Assembly (NCBI RefSeq): GCF_000327065.1
Contig: NC_019936.1
Coordinates: forward strand, 124,001-188,000
Length of the DNA stretch: 64,000 nucleotides
Direction: 5' to 3'
Origin: Stutzerimonas stutzeri RCH2
Lineage (GTDB): Bacteria > Pseudomonadota > Gammaproteobacteria > Pseudomonadales > Pseudomonadaceae
A program made the position numbers and the translations under genes. The notes beneath the pieces were generated by a model. It ran no database searches, had not been told where the DNA came from, and saw only the letters and a list, made by a program, of their open reading frames with translations. Below, in pieces: positions 1 to 8,807 of the stretch. Within the stretch, counting starts at the first letter, position 1; the number at the start of each line of letters is the position of its first letter.

Positions 1-627
1 CACGATCGGATTGTTCTTCCGCCGCCGGGCAAGGATGTCGATCATCTGGCGGATTGCCGAGTCGCGGCAGAGCACCGGGTCGAGCTTGCCGTCGCGGGCC
101 TGCTGGGTGAAGTTGTGGGTAAAGCGCGCCAGGTTGGATTCGCCACCGGCGGCAGGTTTGCCCGTGCTGCCTTGCGGCTGCTGGCTGAGAGCGAAGTCGC
201 GCAGGCGCTCGGCATCCAGCCGGGCCAGCAGTGGCTGGTAATGGCTGCCTGCATAGCGCAGCGGATTGCGCAGCAGCGCGAGGATCAGCGCAGCCTGGTC
301 GATCTGGCTCTGCCCCAGCTCCAGGCTCGCCACCAGCAGGGCATCCTGCAGCCATTGCACCAGTTCGGTGGAGAACACCGGGTTGCGCGACTCGCTGTGC
401 TCGCCTCGCGGCTGCAGCGCCTGAGCCAGTGCGCCGGCGTCCACCTCGGCATCCAGCAAGGCTCGCTTGAGCAATCCATCGGAACGCTCGAGCAGGCCAA
501 GCAGCAGGTCCTCGACGAGAATCTTGCTGCCGCCACGCACCACGCAGCGTTCGGCGGCGCCTTCCAGATCGCGCTTGGTCTCGGCGTCCAGCGCCTGTAC
601 CAGCTGTTGCAGATCGACGTTGATCAT
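1..627 (-). CDS. tssH: T6SS ATPase TssH/ClpV, N-terminal part (cut by window edge)
   Basis: The 209 visible codons are the N-terminal part of the AAA+ unfoldase that disassembles the contracted TssB/TssC sheath. Two Clp-N-type repeats cover about residues 10-150. The frame is still open at base 1, where it reads RRRKNNPIV, the conserved stretch just before the first Walker A motif of ClpV. Two in-frame ATGs lie at 633 and 627. An AAGGAAG ribosome site touches the first one directly and sits 6 bases from the second, so I chose 627. The ribosome site overlaps the tssG stop codon region, showing tight coupling to the upstream T6SS genes. The family assignment rests on sequence plus context. Confidence 0.93.
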   Translation of the reverse strand, partial: MINVDLQQLVQALDAETKRDLEGAAERCVVRGGSKILVEDLLLGLLERSDGLLKRALLDAEVDAGALAQALQPRGEHSESRNPVFSTELVQWLQDALLVASLELGQSQIDQAALILALLRNPLRYAGSHYQPLLARLDAERLRDFALSQQPQGSTGKPAAGGESNLARFTHNFTQQARDGKLDPVLCRDSAIRQMIDILARRRKNNPIV

Positions 628-638
628 TTTCATCTTCC

Positions 639-1646
639 TTAATGAGTCTGGCTGCCCAGGGTGACCAGGCCGTCGGCGCGTTCACGCCCGAGCCAGCTGG
701 TCCAGCCGAGGCGGCAGTTGTTGTCGGCGCCGATGCGCAGTTCACGGATCTCGTCCGGGCGAAGCTCCAGGCGCAGGTCGTAATCCAGCGGATCGCGCAG
801 GGTGAAGCGCACCAGCGCACAGAGCGGCTGGTAGCCGCTGCCGATGGGGAGGAATTCGTGGAAGCGGTTCCAGTCCAGCTGGCGGATATGGATGCGGAAT
901 TTGCCGCCGCGGTCGCGGACCCGCTCGCCGAGCACCAGGCTTTCGCCCAGCTGGCTGTTGGCCTGGCCGAGACGGTTGCGTTGCTCGCCGAGGATTTCCA
1001 CCTGGCGCTCCAGACATTGCTCAATGTTCAGCTCGGCGTGCTTGAAGTAGTAGCGCAGCACCGATTCGATCAGTGCCGCCGAGTGCGCGCGCAAGCTCAG
1101 TAGGCCGAGATAGGGCAGCAGGCGCTTCCAGTTCAGCTCCGGCGCGTTGCGGATCGCCTCGCCGCTGAGCCCGACCAGGGCGAACAGCTGCTCCGAGAAG
1201 GGGTCATGGGCGCCGCTGGTGAAGCGGGCGCGGTAGCGGTACTTCTGCCAGATCGGCAGCAGCAGGCGCTGCAGGCGATTGTTGAACAGGTCGAGAAAGT
1301 CGCGGGTCGGGTTGCCGTCCTCGCTGTCGCCCAGTGCCTGTTCGCCATAGAAGGCTGGCAGCGGCGATCCGGCGCCGAACAGGCTGACCAGGTTGATGCG
1401 CAGGCGCGCGCGCCACTCGCCATGCTCCTGGAGGAACTGCACCTGCTCGATATCGCTGCCGGGAAAGCCCAGGCTCGGGTTGGCCTGAAACTCCAGGCGC
1501 TCGTAGAGCGCCTCGTCGTCCAGGCCGGGATTGAGCTGGCGCAGGCGATCGAGCACCAGCAGCACGCCCTGGAACAGGCTGTACTCGCGGATGCCGCGGT
1601 TGAGCGGTTTCAGAGCAGCGGTTGCTGACCCATGCGCGGCGTCCAT
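639..1646 (-). CDS. tssG: T6SS baseplate protein TssG (VasB/ImpH family)
   Basis: 335 residues, the usual size for TssG. TssG is a baseplate wedge component that binds TssF in the cytoplasm, beneath the membrane complex. The N-terminal RGIREYSLFQGVLLVL segment and the central P-AFYGEQ region are typical of the ImpH/VasB family as I know it. The start overlaps the 3' end of tssF by 37 bases, so translation is coupled. The stop TAA is followed within 6 bases by the tssH start. Position and partner genes (tssF before, tssH after) agree with the family. Confidence 0.93.
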   Translation of the reverse strand: MDAAHGSATAALKPLNRGIREYSLFQGVLLVLDRLRQLNPGLDDEALYERLEFQANPSLGFPGSDIEQVQFLQEHGEWRARLRINLVSLFGAGSPLPAFYGEQALGDSEDGNPTRDFLDLFNNRLQRLLLPIWQKYRYRARFTSGAHDPFSEQLFALVGLSGEAIRNAPELNWKRLLPYLGLLSLRAHSAALIESVLRYYFKHAELNIEQCLERQVEILGEQRNRLGQANSQLGESLVLGERVRDRGGKFRIHIRQLDWNRFHEFLPIGSGYQPLCALVRFTLRDPLDYDLRLELRPDEIRELRIGADNNCRLGWTSWLGRERADGLVTLGSQTH

Positions 1647-3400
1647 TGGTACACCTCTCCCTGTGTGCTCTGCACGCGCAGCTCGTGATACGAGTTGAGG
1701 CTGGCGTAGAGAGCGAAGAATTCGTTGAGCACCGAGGCGAAGAGGAACAGATCGCCCTCACCGATGAAGCCGTCCTGGTTCATGGTCAGTTCGGTGCGTA
1801 CGCCGCGCACCGGCAGCCCGCGATGCAGGCGATCGACGTGCTGGTGGGCGATGTGCGTCAGGCCGCCGAGGCGCCGCCGGCTGACGTTCTCGGCGTGCTT
1901 GTCGTAATAGCGCGGCAGGTCGTAGGTCTCGAGGATCACCTTGAGCGCCTCGACGTTGGCCAGCGACAGGTAGTTCAGCGACATGTTGCTGATCAGCTTC
2001 CACAGATAGTCGCGCTGCAGCGGAGGGGCGTAGCTCGGGGTGACCGCCGAGATGTTGCGGAAGCTGAGGAACTCCGGGGTGTCTTCGCTGGGCTTGCAGA
2101 TGTCGCCGAGCTTCAGTTGGCGCGGCAGGTTCTGGTTGGTGCAGGTCAGCTCGATGGACAGCGTCTCGTGCTGGTCGAGGTTGCGCAGGCCGAAGCTGAG
2201 CCAGGTTTCCTGCCCTTCTCCGAGCAGCGAAGGCTGCTGGCGCACGCTGTAGTGCGGGCGGGCCACCGGCACATCGAAGCTGGCGTCATGTTCGAAGGAT
2301 TCGAACGGCACGTATTCTTCGTAGCCCATGCCGCCGGGTTTCCAGCCGGTCACCCGATCCACCGAGAACACGCCGCATTGTTGCGTATCGTACTCGGCTG
2401 GCAGTAGCAGGTACTGGTCCTGCTTGCCGTCCAGGCGGATCGGGATGGCATCGTGCGGGAACAGGTTGACCACCGGTGTGCAGTACAGGCGCACGTTGTC
2501 CAGCGTCGGACGTATGCGCTGCACGCCGGCCTTGTGAATGTCGAAGCGCAGCTCCAGACCGCGGGCCTGCTTGAGCAGATCCTCGGGGATGCGCTGGATG
2601 ACCTCCAGACCCTTGAGGTCGACGAAGAGGAACTTGTCCGGGAAGGCGAAATATTCCTGCAGGTAGCGATAGCCGCGGAAGGTGTTGAGCGGGTAGGGGA
2701 TCAGCGCCTCATCCTCGGCGAATCCCACCGGTTCGACCTGCTTGGCGTTGAGCTGCAAGGGCGTCAGCGGTCGGCCATCGGAGCCGGTCAACGGTTTGCC
2801 CTGCTCGTTCAGCGGCACCAGCTCGATGCCGCCAAGGTGGCGTAACAGGCTGAGGTAGAGCAGCTGGCTGATATAGGGCTCGCCCGCCAGATGCAGGCGC
2901 AGATGGCTGAGTCCGATCTCGCCGAGATGGCCATCGGCGCTCATCTGCAGGCGCAGGCTGAGCAGCGCGCCGGTGCCCTTGACCGAATACTCCAGCGCCT
3001 GCAATGCCAGCGGCAGCACCTCGGTGGCGTAGGCGGTGCGAAAGCAGCAACTGACGCCCTGCACCGGATTGGATTCCACCGGCGTATTGCGCGGCACCGT
3101 CAGCGCCGGGCCGGGTCGTTTCAAAGTATCGAACTGCAGCATGCTGAAGGCCGGCAGCGGGCGCATGTAGTTCGGCCACAGCAGATGCATCAGCGAGTGG
3201 GTCAGCTCCGGCAGCTCGTCATCGAGCTTCTGCCGCAGCCGCCCGGTGAGAAAAGCGAAACCTTCGAGCAGACGCTCGACATCCGGGTCGCGCCCGGCCT
3301 GCCCGAGGAACGGCGCCAGTGCCGGACTGCGCTCGGCGAAGCGCTTGCCTAGTTGGCGCAGGGCGGTCAGTTCGCTCTGGTAGTAATGGTTGAAAGACAT
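1610..3400 (-). CDS. tssF: T6SS baseplate protein TssF (VasA/ImpG family)
   Basis: 596 residues, typical for TssF. It forms the baseplate wedge with TssG and TssE. The N-terminus MSFNHYYQSELTALRQLGK and the following ELTHSLMHLLWPNYMRPLPA stretch are family hallmarks. The gene follows the effector cassette after a 52-base gap (3401-3452), the only real break inside this T6SS gene string on its downstream side. No promoter was recognised in the gap, so it is probably read from tssA onwards. Confidence 0.95.
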   Translation of the reverse strand: MSFNHYYQSELTALRQLGKRFAERSPALAPFLGQAGRDPDVERLLEGFAFLTGRLRQKLDDELPELTHSLMHLLWPNYMRPLPAFSMLQFDTLKRPGPALTVPRNTPVESNPVQGVSCCFRTAYATEVLPLALQALEYSVKGTGALLSLRLQMSADGHLGEIGLSHLRLHLAGEPYISQLLYLSLLRHLGGIELVPLNEQGKPLTGSDGRPLTPLQLNAKQVEPVGFAEDEALIPYPLNTFRGYRYLQEYFAFPDKFLFVDLKGLEVIQRIPEDLLKQARGLELRFDIHKAGVQRIRPTLDNVRLYCTPVVNLFPHDAIPIRLDGKQDQYLLLPAEYDTQQCGVFSVDRVTGWKPGGMGYEEYVPFESFEHDASFDVPVARPHYSVRQQPSLLGEGQETWLSFGLRNLDQHETLSIELTCTNQNLPRQLKLGDICKPSEDTPEFLSFRNISAVTPSYAPPLQRDYLWKLISNMSLNYLSLANVEALKVILETYDLPRYYDKHAENVSRRRLGGLTHIAHQHVDRLHRGLPVRGVRTELTMNQDGFIGEGDLFLFASVLNEFFALYASLNSYHELRVQSTQGEVYQWTPRMGQQPLL

Positions 3401-3452
3401 GTCTAACGATTCATCCTTGTCGTTCCGTGTCCGGCGCTTGCGCGGATTGCGT

Positions 3453-3815
3453 CTAGCGTCGGCGGTAGCATCCCGTGGAGGTATCCATATCCACGAGCAG
3501 GCAGTTGCCGCTTGGCACGAGTCTCATCCCGTCAAAAAACGCCCTCAGACCGCGTTCGCTCAACTCGATCTGCCCGTCCACCATTGCCCAGCGTCCTCGA
3601 CCCTGGATGTCGAGGCTGCCGTAGTAGAGCACCGCCTCGAACGTGCCCTGTTCATGGAGCAGCAGCTGCGAGCCCATTTCCACCACGCCGACCAGTTCGT
3701 AGCGCCCGGCCAGTTCGCGCGGTGGTGGAGAGGTGCTGGTGCAGGCGGTCAAAGTCAGCGCGAGGGCTACCAGCGCCAGGCGGGCGCAGCGTGAGGAGGT
3801 TTTACCACGAGCCAT
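3453..3815 (-). CDS. Small lipoprotein of the T6SS effector cassette (unknown family)
   Basis: 120 residues with a signal peptide and lipobox (LTLTAC, Cys about residue 25), so an envelope lipoprotein is predicted. The mature part is one small beta-rich domain beginning GRYELVGVVEMGSQLLL and ending in a Cys-Tyr-Arg-rich tail. I do not recognise a named family. Its start overlaps the end of the DUF2931 gene by 14 bases, so it is translated with the effector-immunity pair. The context suggests a second immunity or accessory lipoprotein, but that is inference. It could instead be an independent envelope protein carried along with the cassette. Confidence 0.8.
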   Translation of the reverse strand: MARGKTSSRCARLALVALALTLTACTSTSPPPRELAGRYELVGVVEMGSQLLLHEQGTFEAVLYYGSLDIQGRGRWAMVDGQIELSERGLRAFFDGMRLVPSGNCLLVDMDTSTGCYRRR

Positions 3816-4437
3816 AGGGCACCCCGTGTTGCTCGATATAGGCCTTGGCTTTGTCGGAGAGCGGACGATGTTCTCCGTTGGATTTCCCGCCGTACGGCCC
3901 GACCTTGCTGATGGCCGCTTCGAAGCGACCTATTTCGATGGATTGCAGGCAGGGACCGCCTACCCAGGCCTTGGCGATGCCTCCAGGGGCCACGCCGATG
4001 GTTATAACCCTGCGATACATCCCTTCGACGACTCTTTTCTCGCCACGGCAGTAAGGAGCCTGAGGCTTGAGCATCTCCTCACGCACCCATTCGGGAACAT
4101 TGATGCGCACGTTATAGGTCTGCGGTTCGACCAGTGATTGCCAGCGCACAAAGATGATCTCCGGTAGGTCGATGCCACGTAGGCCCTTCCCGGCGGTTCC
4201 CGCCGGATGCGATGGCCATCCGGCTACGACGCTTGCATAGGATGGCACGCCGCCACCGACTCTTTCGTAAGCCAGTCCACGGCGGTCGATTACATCCACG
4301 CTCTCTACCCAGACTTCCATATAGTCGGGCGCGATAACGCCCGCATACCAAGTGTCGAAAGGCAGCCTGGGTTGGGCCTGGCTGCTCGCGCAGCCACTGA
4401 GCAGGACGAGTACGCAAGCGAGAAAGAGATTCTTCAT
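3802..4437 (-). CDS. DUF2931-family lipoprotein, likely immunity to the adjacent Tle1 effector
   Basis: 211 residues with a lipoprotein signal (VLLSGC, Cys16). The body resembles DUF2931 proteins: a WYAGVIAP-type start, a conserved LPEIIFVRWQSLVEPQTY segment, and a C-terminal IEIGRFEAAISKVGPYGG. DUF2931 lipoproteins are commonly encoded next to T6SS lipase effectors and neutralise them in the periplasm. The start codon overlaps the effector stop codon in an ATGA arrangement (4434-4437), which ensures co-production. The immunity role is inferred from family, location and coupling. Confidence 0.85.
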   Translation of the reverse strand: MKNLFLACVLVLLSGCASSQAQPRLPFDTWYAGVIAPDYMEVWVESVDVIDRRGLAYERVGGGVPSYASVVAGWPSHPAGTAGKGLRGIDLPEIIFVRWQSLVEPQTYNVRINVPEWVREEMLKPQAPYCRGEKRVVEGMYRRVITIGVAPGGIAKAWVGGPCLQSIEIGRFEAAISKVGPYGGKSNGEHRPLSDKAKAYIEQHGVPYGSW

Positions 4438-6356
4438 TCGGGGTAGCCTTGCTGTGGCTGGTTGTTGTAGATCAGACGGACGTTGGGTGCAGGCTTGCTG
4501 ATAAGCAGACCGCCAGAGGGCTTCCAGTTCGCTGACAGGTGGATGTAGTTTCTCCGAAGCAAGCGTTCTTCATTTTTATCCAGGTCGTAACGGCCTCCTT
4601 TGGAAAAAGCCATCAGCTTATCGGCAATTTTCTGAAGCTCCTTGGGCAGTGCGATTGCTCTTTCCCTTTCATCGATGAAGTCGAAAGGAACGTCTTGCTG
4701 CACTGCTAGTTCCCGCATCACACGCAAATACACCAGCGCCAACTCGCCGCGTATCTGACGGTCAATAGTTACCAGGCCTAATACCCAGTCCTCCGGTGGA
4801 TGGTTGACGCCGCGGGGGTTGAGTTTGCGGATGCGGCGAACCTCTTTTTTAAGCTGATCTTCCGGTAGCCCGAGAGCCATCCACTTCTCGTATTGACGGC
4901 TGGTTTCACGCCAGGCGTGCGTGCTTTCAATAGGCGTACCAGCGGGCACCGTGGAGCTGACAGGACGACTCAAGATCAGCTTTTCCCGGGCAATCGGAAG
5001 ATAGCCACCACCGATATCCGAGTGCGCGCCGGGAAGCGCTATCTCCTGGTGATGCGGAGCCACGCTATTGAGCGCGAAGTTCCAGCGCATCTCATCTCGA
5101 GCCGTGAGCTGGATTACCTTGCGTGCGCAACCCGGAGGCAGGTACAGGTTGATGCCTCGATTGAGATGGTCCGCAGGGCTGAAGTCCCACCCCATTGGGT
5201 CGACCACTGCTGCCACCGTATCGAACAGACCGATAAAGTTGATGCAGGCCTGGCCGCTCCATTCGAAGTCTTCTGACAGACCGAACTGGCCTGGCCGCAG
5301 GAGCTCAGCCAGCACCCCACCGTTGGCTTTGAGTACCTCATTGGCGAAGTGGCGGGCTGCTGCTGCACCGCGGCTAAATCCGAAAATATCGAACTCCAGC
5401 GCGTCGATCTGCACGTTGGGATTGCTTTCCGCAAATAGGCCCAGCTGTACGCGGATCGTGTTCGGGCTCTGGATCACCCGAGCCCCCACACCGGTATCGC
5501 CCATGCCTGTAGCCTGCCCGTATATCGAGTCCGCAGCACCGCTGCTGGTGCCGATGCCTTCGAGATAGGCCTTGATGCTGGCGCTACGCTCGTCCTTCGC
5601 CAAGCTCCGGGTCGCATCGTCCTGGTACAGGTCGAACAACTGCGCTACGTTGCTCGGCGCGTTGCCGTAGCTGTTGTCGGGCGTCTGGGTGAAGAAACCG
5701 TTGCCTTCGCTGCCGCCGAAGCCATGAGCCCGGCAGTAGTCGACGACTTCGCCAAGGGTGCGCTCGTCCAGCAATGTCAGGTCGTCGCGGCGGCACTTTT
5801 CGGTCACGGCAGCATTGGCCAGGTTGTTGCCGGTGCCGTCGAAGAACACGCCGATTCGCAGGGTGATGCCCTGGCGCGCCTGTTGCTGCGGCTGCTCGAC
5901 CAGTTCCTCTTCCTCGTCTTCTTCTTCCAGGCCCAAAGGCGCTAGGTCCCCCGGCTCTTCCTGCCAGGCGCGGGCTAGCGGTGTGGCCGGAAGAAGGGAC
6001 TTGACCGCGCTGGTTGCCGCAGCAATTGCAGCGGTCGCAATGCCAAGCGCTTCGGGTGCGAGGAAAGGCGCCGGGCTGTGACCGCTGCCGATGATCACCG
6101 TCCCCGAGCCTGCGGTGACGACATTGCCGTGGTTCCCCACACTGCCCACCACCGCCGCTGGTTTGCCATCAATCAGCACGTTGGGAATCACCGCGCTGGC
6201 CATCGCACCGCCGCAGGCGGAGGCGTCGCCTTGGCGCGCGGCCGGCAGGCCGTCGAACAGCACGTCGGGTGAGCCGACGGCAATGGGGTTGGTGCCATGG
6301 CCTGTCTTCGGACAGGCTGTGGGGTCGCCCAGGCGGGCTGCGGGTTTGCCGGACAT
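4434..6356 (-). CDS. PAAR-tipped T6SS phospholipase effector of the Tle1 (DUF2235) type
   Basis: 640 residues. Residues 1-92 form a PAAR domain (ARLGDPTACP, then repeated GKPAA and SGTVIIGSGHS motifs) that caps the VgrG spike. A hydrophobic Ala-rich stretch at about 104-125 and an acidic linker with an ELVEQPQQQA tail (about 133-161) follow. The DUF2235 alpha/beta-hydrolase starts at ITLRIGVFFDGTGNN. The nucleophile elbow is GFSRG (Ser328), and LPGAHSDIGGGY (441-452) matches the second conserved catalytic block of Tle1 lipases. The protein should enter target cells and hydrolyse membrane phospholipids. The 3' half has lower G+C than the neighbouring tss genes, a sign of cassette exchange. No toxin-inactivating frameshift is seen. 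Confidence 0.9.
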   Translation of the reverse strand: MSGKPAARLGDPTACPKTGHGTNPIAVGSPDVLFDGLPAARQGDASACGGAMASAVIPNVLIDGKPAAVVGSVGNHGNVVTAGSGTVIIGSGHSPAPFLAPEALGIATAAIAAATSAVKSLLPATPLARAWQEEPGDLAPLGLEEEDEEEELVEQPQQQARQGITLRIGVFFDGTGNNLANAAVTEKCRRDDLTLLDERTLGEVVDYCRAHGFGGSEGNGFFTQTPDNSYGNAPSNVAQLFDLYQDDATRSLAKDERSASIKAYLEGIGTSSGAADSIYGQATGMGDTGVGARVIQSPNTIRVQLGLFAESNPNVQIDALEFDIFGFSRGAAAARHFANEVLKANGGVLAELLRPGQFGLSEDFEWSGQACINFIGLFDTVAAVVDPMGWDFSPADHLNRGINLYLPPGCARKVIQLTARDEMRWNFALNSVAPHHQEIALPGAHSDIGGGYLPIAREKLILSRPVSSTVPAGTPIESTHAWRETSRQYEKWMALGLPEDQLKKEVRRIRKLNPRGVNHPPEDWVLGLVTIDRQIRGELALVYLRVMRELAVQQDVPFDFIDERERAIALPKELQKIADKLMAFSKGGRYDLDKNEERLLRRNYIHLSANWKPSGGLLISKPAPNVRLIYNNQPQQGYPE

Positions 6357-6367
6357 CCGTTGTCTCC

Positions 6368-6775
6368 TTACTGGACCTTGACCTGTCCGCTGCCATCCAG
6401 GCTGGCGGAAAAGCTGACCTGGCGCTTGAGGCCATCGACCTCCAGCAGGCCTTCAATGGTGAAGGCGAGGCTCAGTGGGTCGTGGGTTCGCGGCAGTGAC
6501 AGCACCCGCACCCGGGTCAGCCTGGGTTCGTACGCTTCGATGAAGCGTTCGATGGCGATACGCGCCTGCTGCAGCGAGTCGTGCAGCGACAGGCGCATAT
6601 CGTTGAGATCGGGCAACCCGTAGTCGGGCAGCGTCTGCACGCTGCCCGCCCGGGTGCTGAGCATCTTGGCCAGATGGGCAGCCACCGAGGCCATTGCCGC
6701 GACTTCGCGGCTCCAGCCGGAACGCCGCGCGGCGTCGCCGCCGAGGCGTTCGAAAAGGCTGCCGTATCCGTTCAA
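6368..6775 (-). CDS. tssE: T6SS baseplate protein TssE (gp25-like lysozyme fold)
   Basis: 135 residues. TssE links the baseplate wedge to the first sheath ring. The gp25-like core includes LPDYGLPDLNDMRLS and a YEPRLTRVRVL segment. The initiation codon is TTG at 6775: no in-frame ATG precedes the conserved N-terminus, and AAGGA lies 8 bases upstream across the tssC stop. The weak start may set a low TssE level, which fits its low copy number per apparatus (inference). The next gene downstream is the PAAR effector, 11 bases away, instead of tssF. Confidence 0.92.
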   Translation of the reverse strand: MNGYGSLFERLGGDAARRSGWSREVAAMASVAAHLAKMLSTRAGSVQTLPDYGLPDLNDMRLSLHDSLQQARIAIERFIEAYEPRLTRVRVLSLPRTHDPLSLAFTIEGLLEVDGLKRQVSFSASLDGSGQVKVQ

Positions 6776-6779
6776 GTGC

Positions 6780-8258
6780 TTATTCCTTGTCCAGCTTGCC
6801 GACCAGCGACAGGGTGAAATCCGCGCCCATGTACTTGAAGTGCGGACGCACGCTGAGGCTGACGCGGTACCAGCCCGGTTCGCCCTCGACGTCGCTGACG
6901 TTGACCTGGGCGGCGCGCAGCGGACGACGGCTACGTACTTCGGAGCTCGGGTTCTCCTGGTCGGCGACGAACTGGCGGATCCACTTGTTCAGTTCCAGTT
7001 CGAGGTCGGTGCGCTCCTTCCAGGCGCCGATCTGCTCGCGCTGCAGCACCTTCAGGTAGTGCGCCAGGCGGTTGACGATGAACAGGTAGGGCAGCTGGGT
7101 GCCGAGCTTGTAGTTCAGCTCGGCGGTCTTGCCTTCCTCGCTGTTGCCGAAGAACTTCGGCTTCTGCGCCGAGTTGGCGGAGAAGAACGCGGCGTTGTCG
7201 CTGCCCTTGCGCATGGTCAGGGCGATGAAGCCTTCCTCGGCCAGCTCGTACTCGCGGCGATCGGAAACCAGCACCTCGGTCGGGATCTTGGTCTCGATCT
7301 CGCCCATGCTCTCGAAGTGGTGCAGCGGCAGGTCTTCCACTGCGCCGCCGCTCTGCGGGCCGATGATGTTCGGGCACCAGCGGAACTTGGCGAAGCTGTC
7401 GGTCAGGCGGCTGGCGAAGGTGTAGGCGGTGTTGCCCCACAGGTAGTGCTCGTGGCTGCCGGCGACGTTTTCCTTGTAGACGAAGCTCTTCACCGGGTTG
7501 TCTTCCGGATCGTAGGGGTTGCGCAGCAGGAAGCGCGGCACGGTCAGGCCGACGTAGCGGGCATCCTCCTGCTCGCGGAAGCTCTGCCACTTGGTGAACT
7601 GCGGGCCCTCGAAGTGATCCTTGAGGTCCTTCAGGTCCGGCAGGCCGGTGAAGCTTTCCAGGCCGAAGAATTTCGGACCGGCCGCGGCAATGAATGGCGC
7701 GTGGGACATGCTGGCGACGCTGGCGACGTACTGCATGGTCTTGACGTCGGGCGCGCTGGGGTCGAAGAAATAGTTGGCGATCAGTGCGCCGACCGGCTGG
7801 CCACCGAACTGGCCGTACTCGGCGGTGTAGATGTGCTTGTACAGGCCGGACTGAACGATCTCCGGGCTGTCCTCGAAGTCATCCAGCAGGTCCTGCTTGG
7901 AGGCGTTGAGCAGCTCGAGCTTGATGTTCTCGCGGAAGTTGGTGCGATCGACCAGCAGCTTGAGGCCGCGCCAGGAGGATTCCAGCGCCTGGAACTGCGG
8001 GTGATGAAGGATCTCGTCCATCTGCTGGCTGAGCTTGGCGTCGATCTCCGCGATCATGCGGTCGACCATGGCCTTCTTCACCGGCTCGTTTTCGTTCTGC
8101 GGCTTGAGCAGTTCTTCGATAAAGGCCGAGACGCCGCGCTTGGCGATGTCGTAGGCCTCGTCGTCCGGGGTCAGGCGGGTTTCGGCGATGATGCGGTCGA
8201 GGATGCCGCCTTCGGCGAGGTGGTTGCCGTGCTCGACGGCGGCTGCGCTAGTGGTCAT
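6780..8258 (-). CDS. tssC: T6SS contractile sheath large subunit TssC (VipB/EvpB)
   Basis: 492 residues, the usual size. TssC forms the contractile tail sheath with TssB in the cytoplasm. The family pattern is clear: an N-terminal helix region (FIEELLKPQNENEPVKKAMVD), the ESSWRGLKLLVD block, and a C-terminal RPHFKYMGADFTLSLVGKLDKE. It lies 26 bases after tssB and 4 bases before tssE. There is no hcp gene between tssC and tssE, where many clusters carry one. Confidence 0.97.
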   Translation of the reverse strand: MTTSAAAVEHGNHLAEGGILDRIIAETRLTPDDEAYDIAKRGVSAFIEELLKPQNENEPVKKAMVDRMIAEIDAKLSQQMDEILHHPQFQALESSWRGLKLLVDRTNFRENIKLELLNASKQDLLDDFEDSPEIVQSGLYKHIYTAEYGQFGGQPVGALIANYFFDPSAPDVKTMQYVASVASMSHAPFIAAAGPKFFGLESFTGLPDLKDLKDHFEGPQFTKWQSFREQEDARYVGLTVPRFLLRNPYDPEDNPVKSFVYKENVAGSHEHYLWGNTAYTFASRLTDSFAKFRWCPNIIGPQSGGAVEDLPLHHFESMGEIETKIPTEVLVSDRREYELAEEGFIALTMRKGSDNAAFFSANSAQKPKFFGNSEEGKTAELNYKLGTQLPYLFIVNRLAHYLKVLQREQIGAWKERTDLELELNKWIRQFVADQENPSSEVRSRRPLRAAQVNVSDVEGEPGWYRVSLSVRPHFKYMGADFTLSLVGKLDKE

Positions 8259-8284
8259 GTAGATGTGCTTCCTTGTCGGTGATA

Positions 8285-8791
8285 TCAGGCGTCCAGCTTC
8301 TCTTTGGCCGCCAGGCCCAGTTCGCCGAGTACGCGGTCACGCGAATCGTCGTCGGCGAGTACGCTTTCGATGGCCTTGCGGAAGGCCGGAGCATTGCCCA
8401 GCGGGCCCTTGAGTGCGACCAGGGCGTCGCGCAGTTCCATCAGTTTCTTCAGCTCCGGAACCTGCTCGACCAGATTGGCCGGGTTGAAGTCCTTCATCGA
8501 ATTGATGCGCAGCTGCACGGCCAGTTCGTCGTCGGTCTGCTCGTCCTGCAGACGGTTCGGCACGCCGAAGGTCAGGTTCAGCTCCTGCTTGGCCAGGACC
8601 TCGTCGAAGCTGTTCTTGTCGATGGCGATGGGCTTGCGGTCCTCGATCTTGCGGTCGTCGGCGCGCTGGGTGAAGTCGCCCAGCACCATCAGCTTGAGGG
8701 GCAGCTCGACCTCTTCCTGAGCGTTGCCGGTGGCCGGCTTGAACGTGACGTTGATGCGTTCCTTGGGTGCAACCGAGCCTTCTTTGGCCAT
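8285..8791 (-). CDS. tssB: T6SS contractile sheath small subunit TssB (VipA)
   Basis: 168 residues. TssB heterodimerises with TssC to build the sheath. The start MAKEGSVAPKERINV and the blocks LPLKLMVLGDF and DFNPANLVEQVPELKKLMELRDALVALKGPL are diagnostic (cited here as motifs within about residues 30-130). A longer open frame runs upstream into tssA, but the chosen ATG at 8791 has AAGGAGAA just before it and gives the family-typical N-terminus. The gap to tssA is 16 bases. Confidence 0.97.
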   Translation of the reverse strand: MAKEGSVAPKERINVTFKPATGNAQEEVELPLKLMVLGDFTQRADDRKIEDRKPIAIDKNSFDEVLAKQELNLTFGVPNRLQDEQTDDELAVQLRINSMKDFNPANLVEQVPELKKLMELRDALVALKGPLGNAPAFRKAIESVLADDDSRDRVLGELGLAAKEKLDA

Positions 8792-8807
8792 GGTGTTCTC
8801 CTTTGCG

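Noticed and set aside
6368..8258. hcp gene expected near tssC-tssE
   Set aside because: Only four bases separate tssC and tssE, so hcp must be elsewhere.
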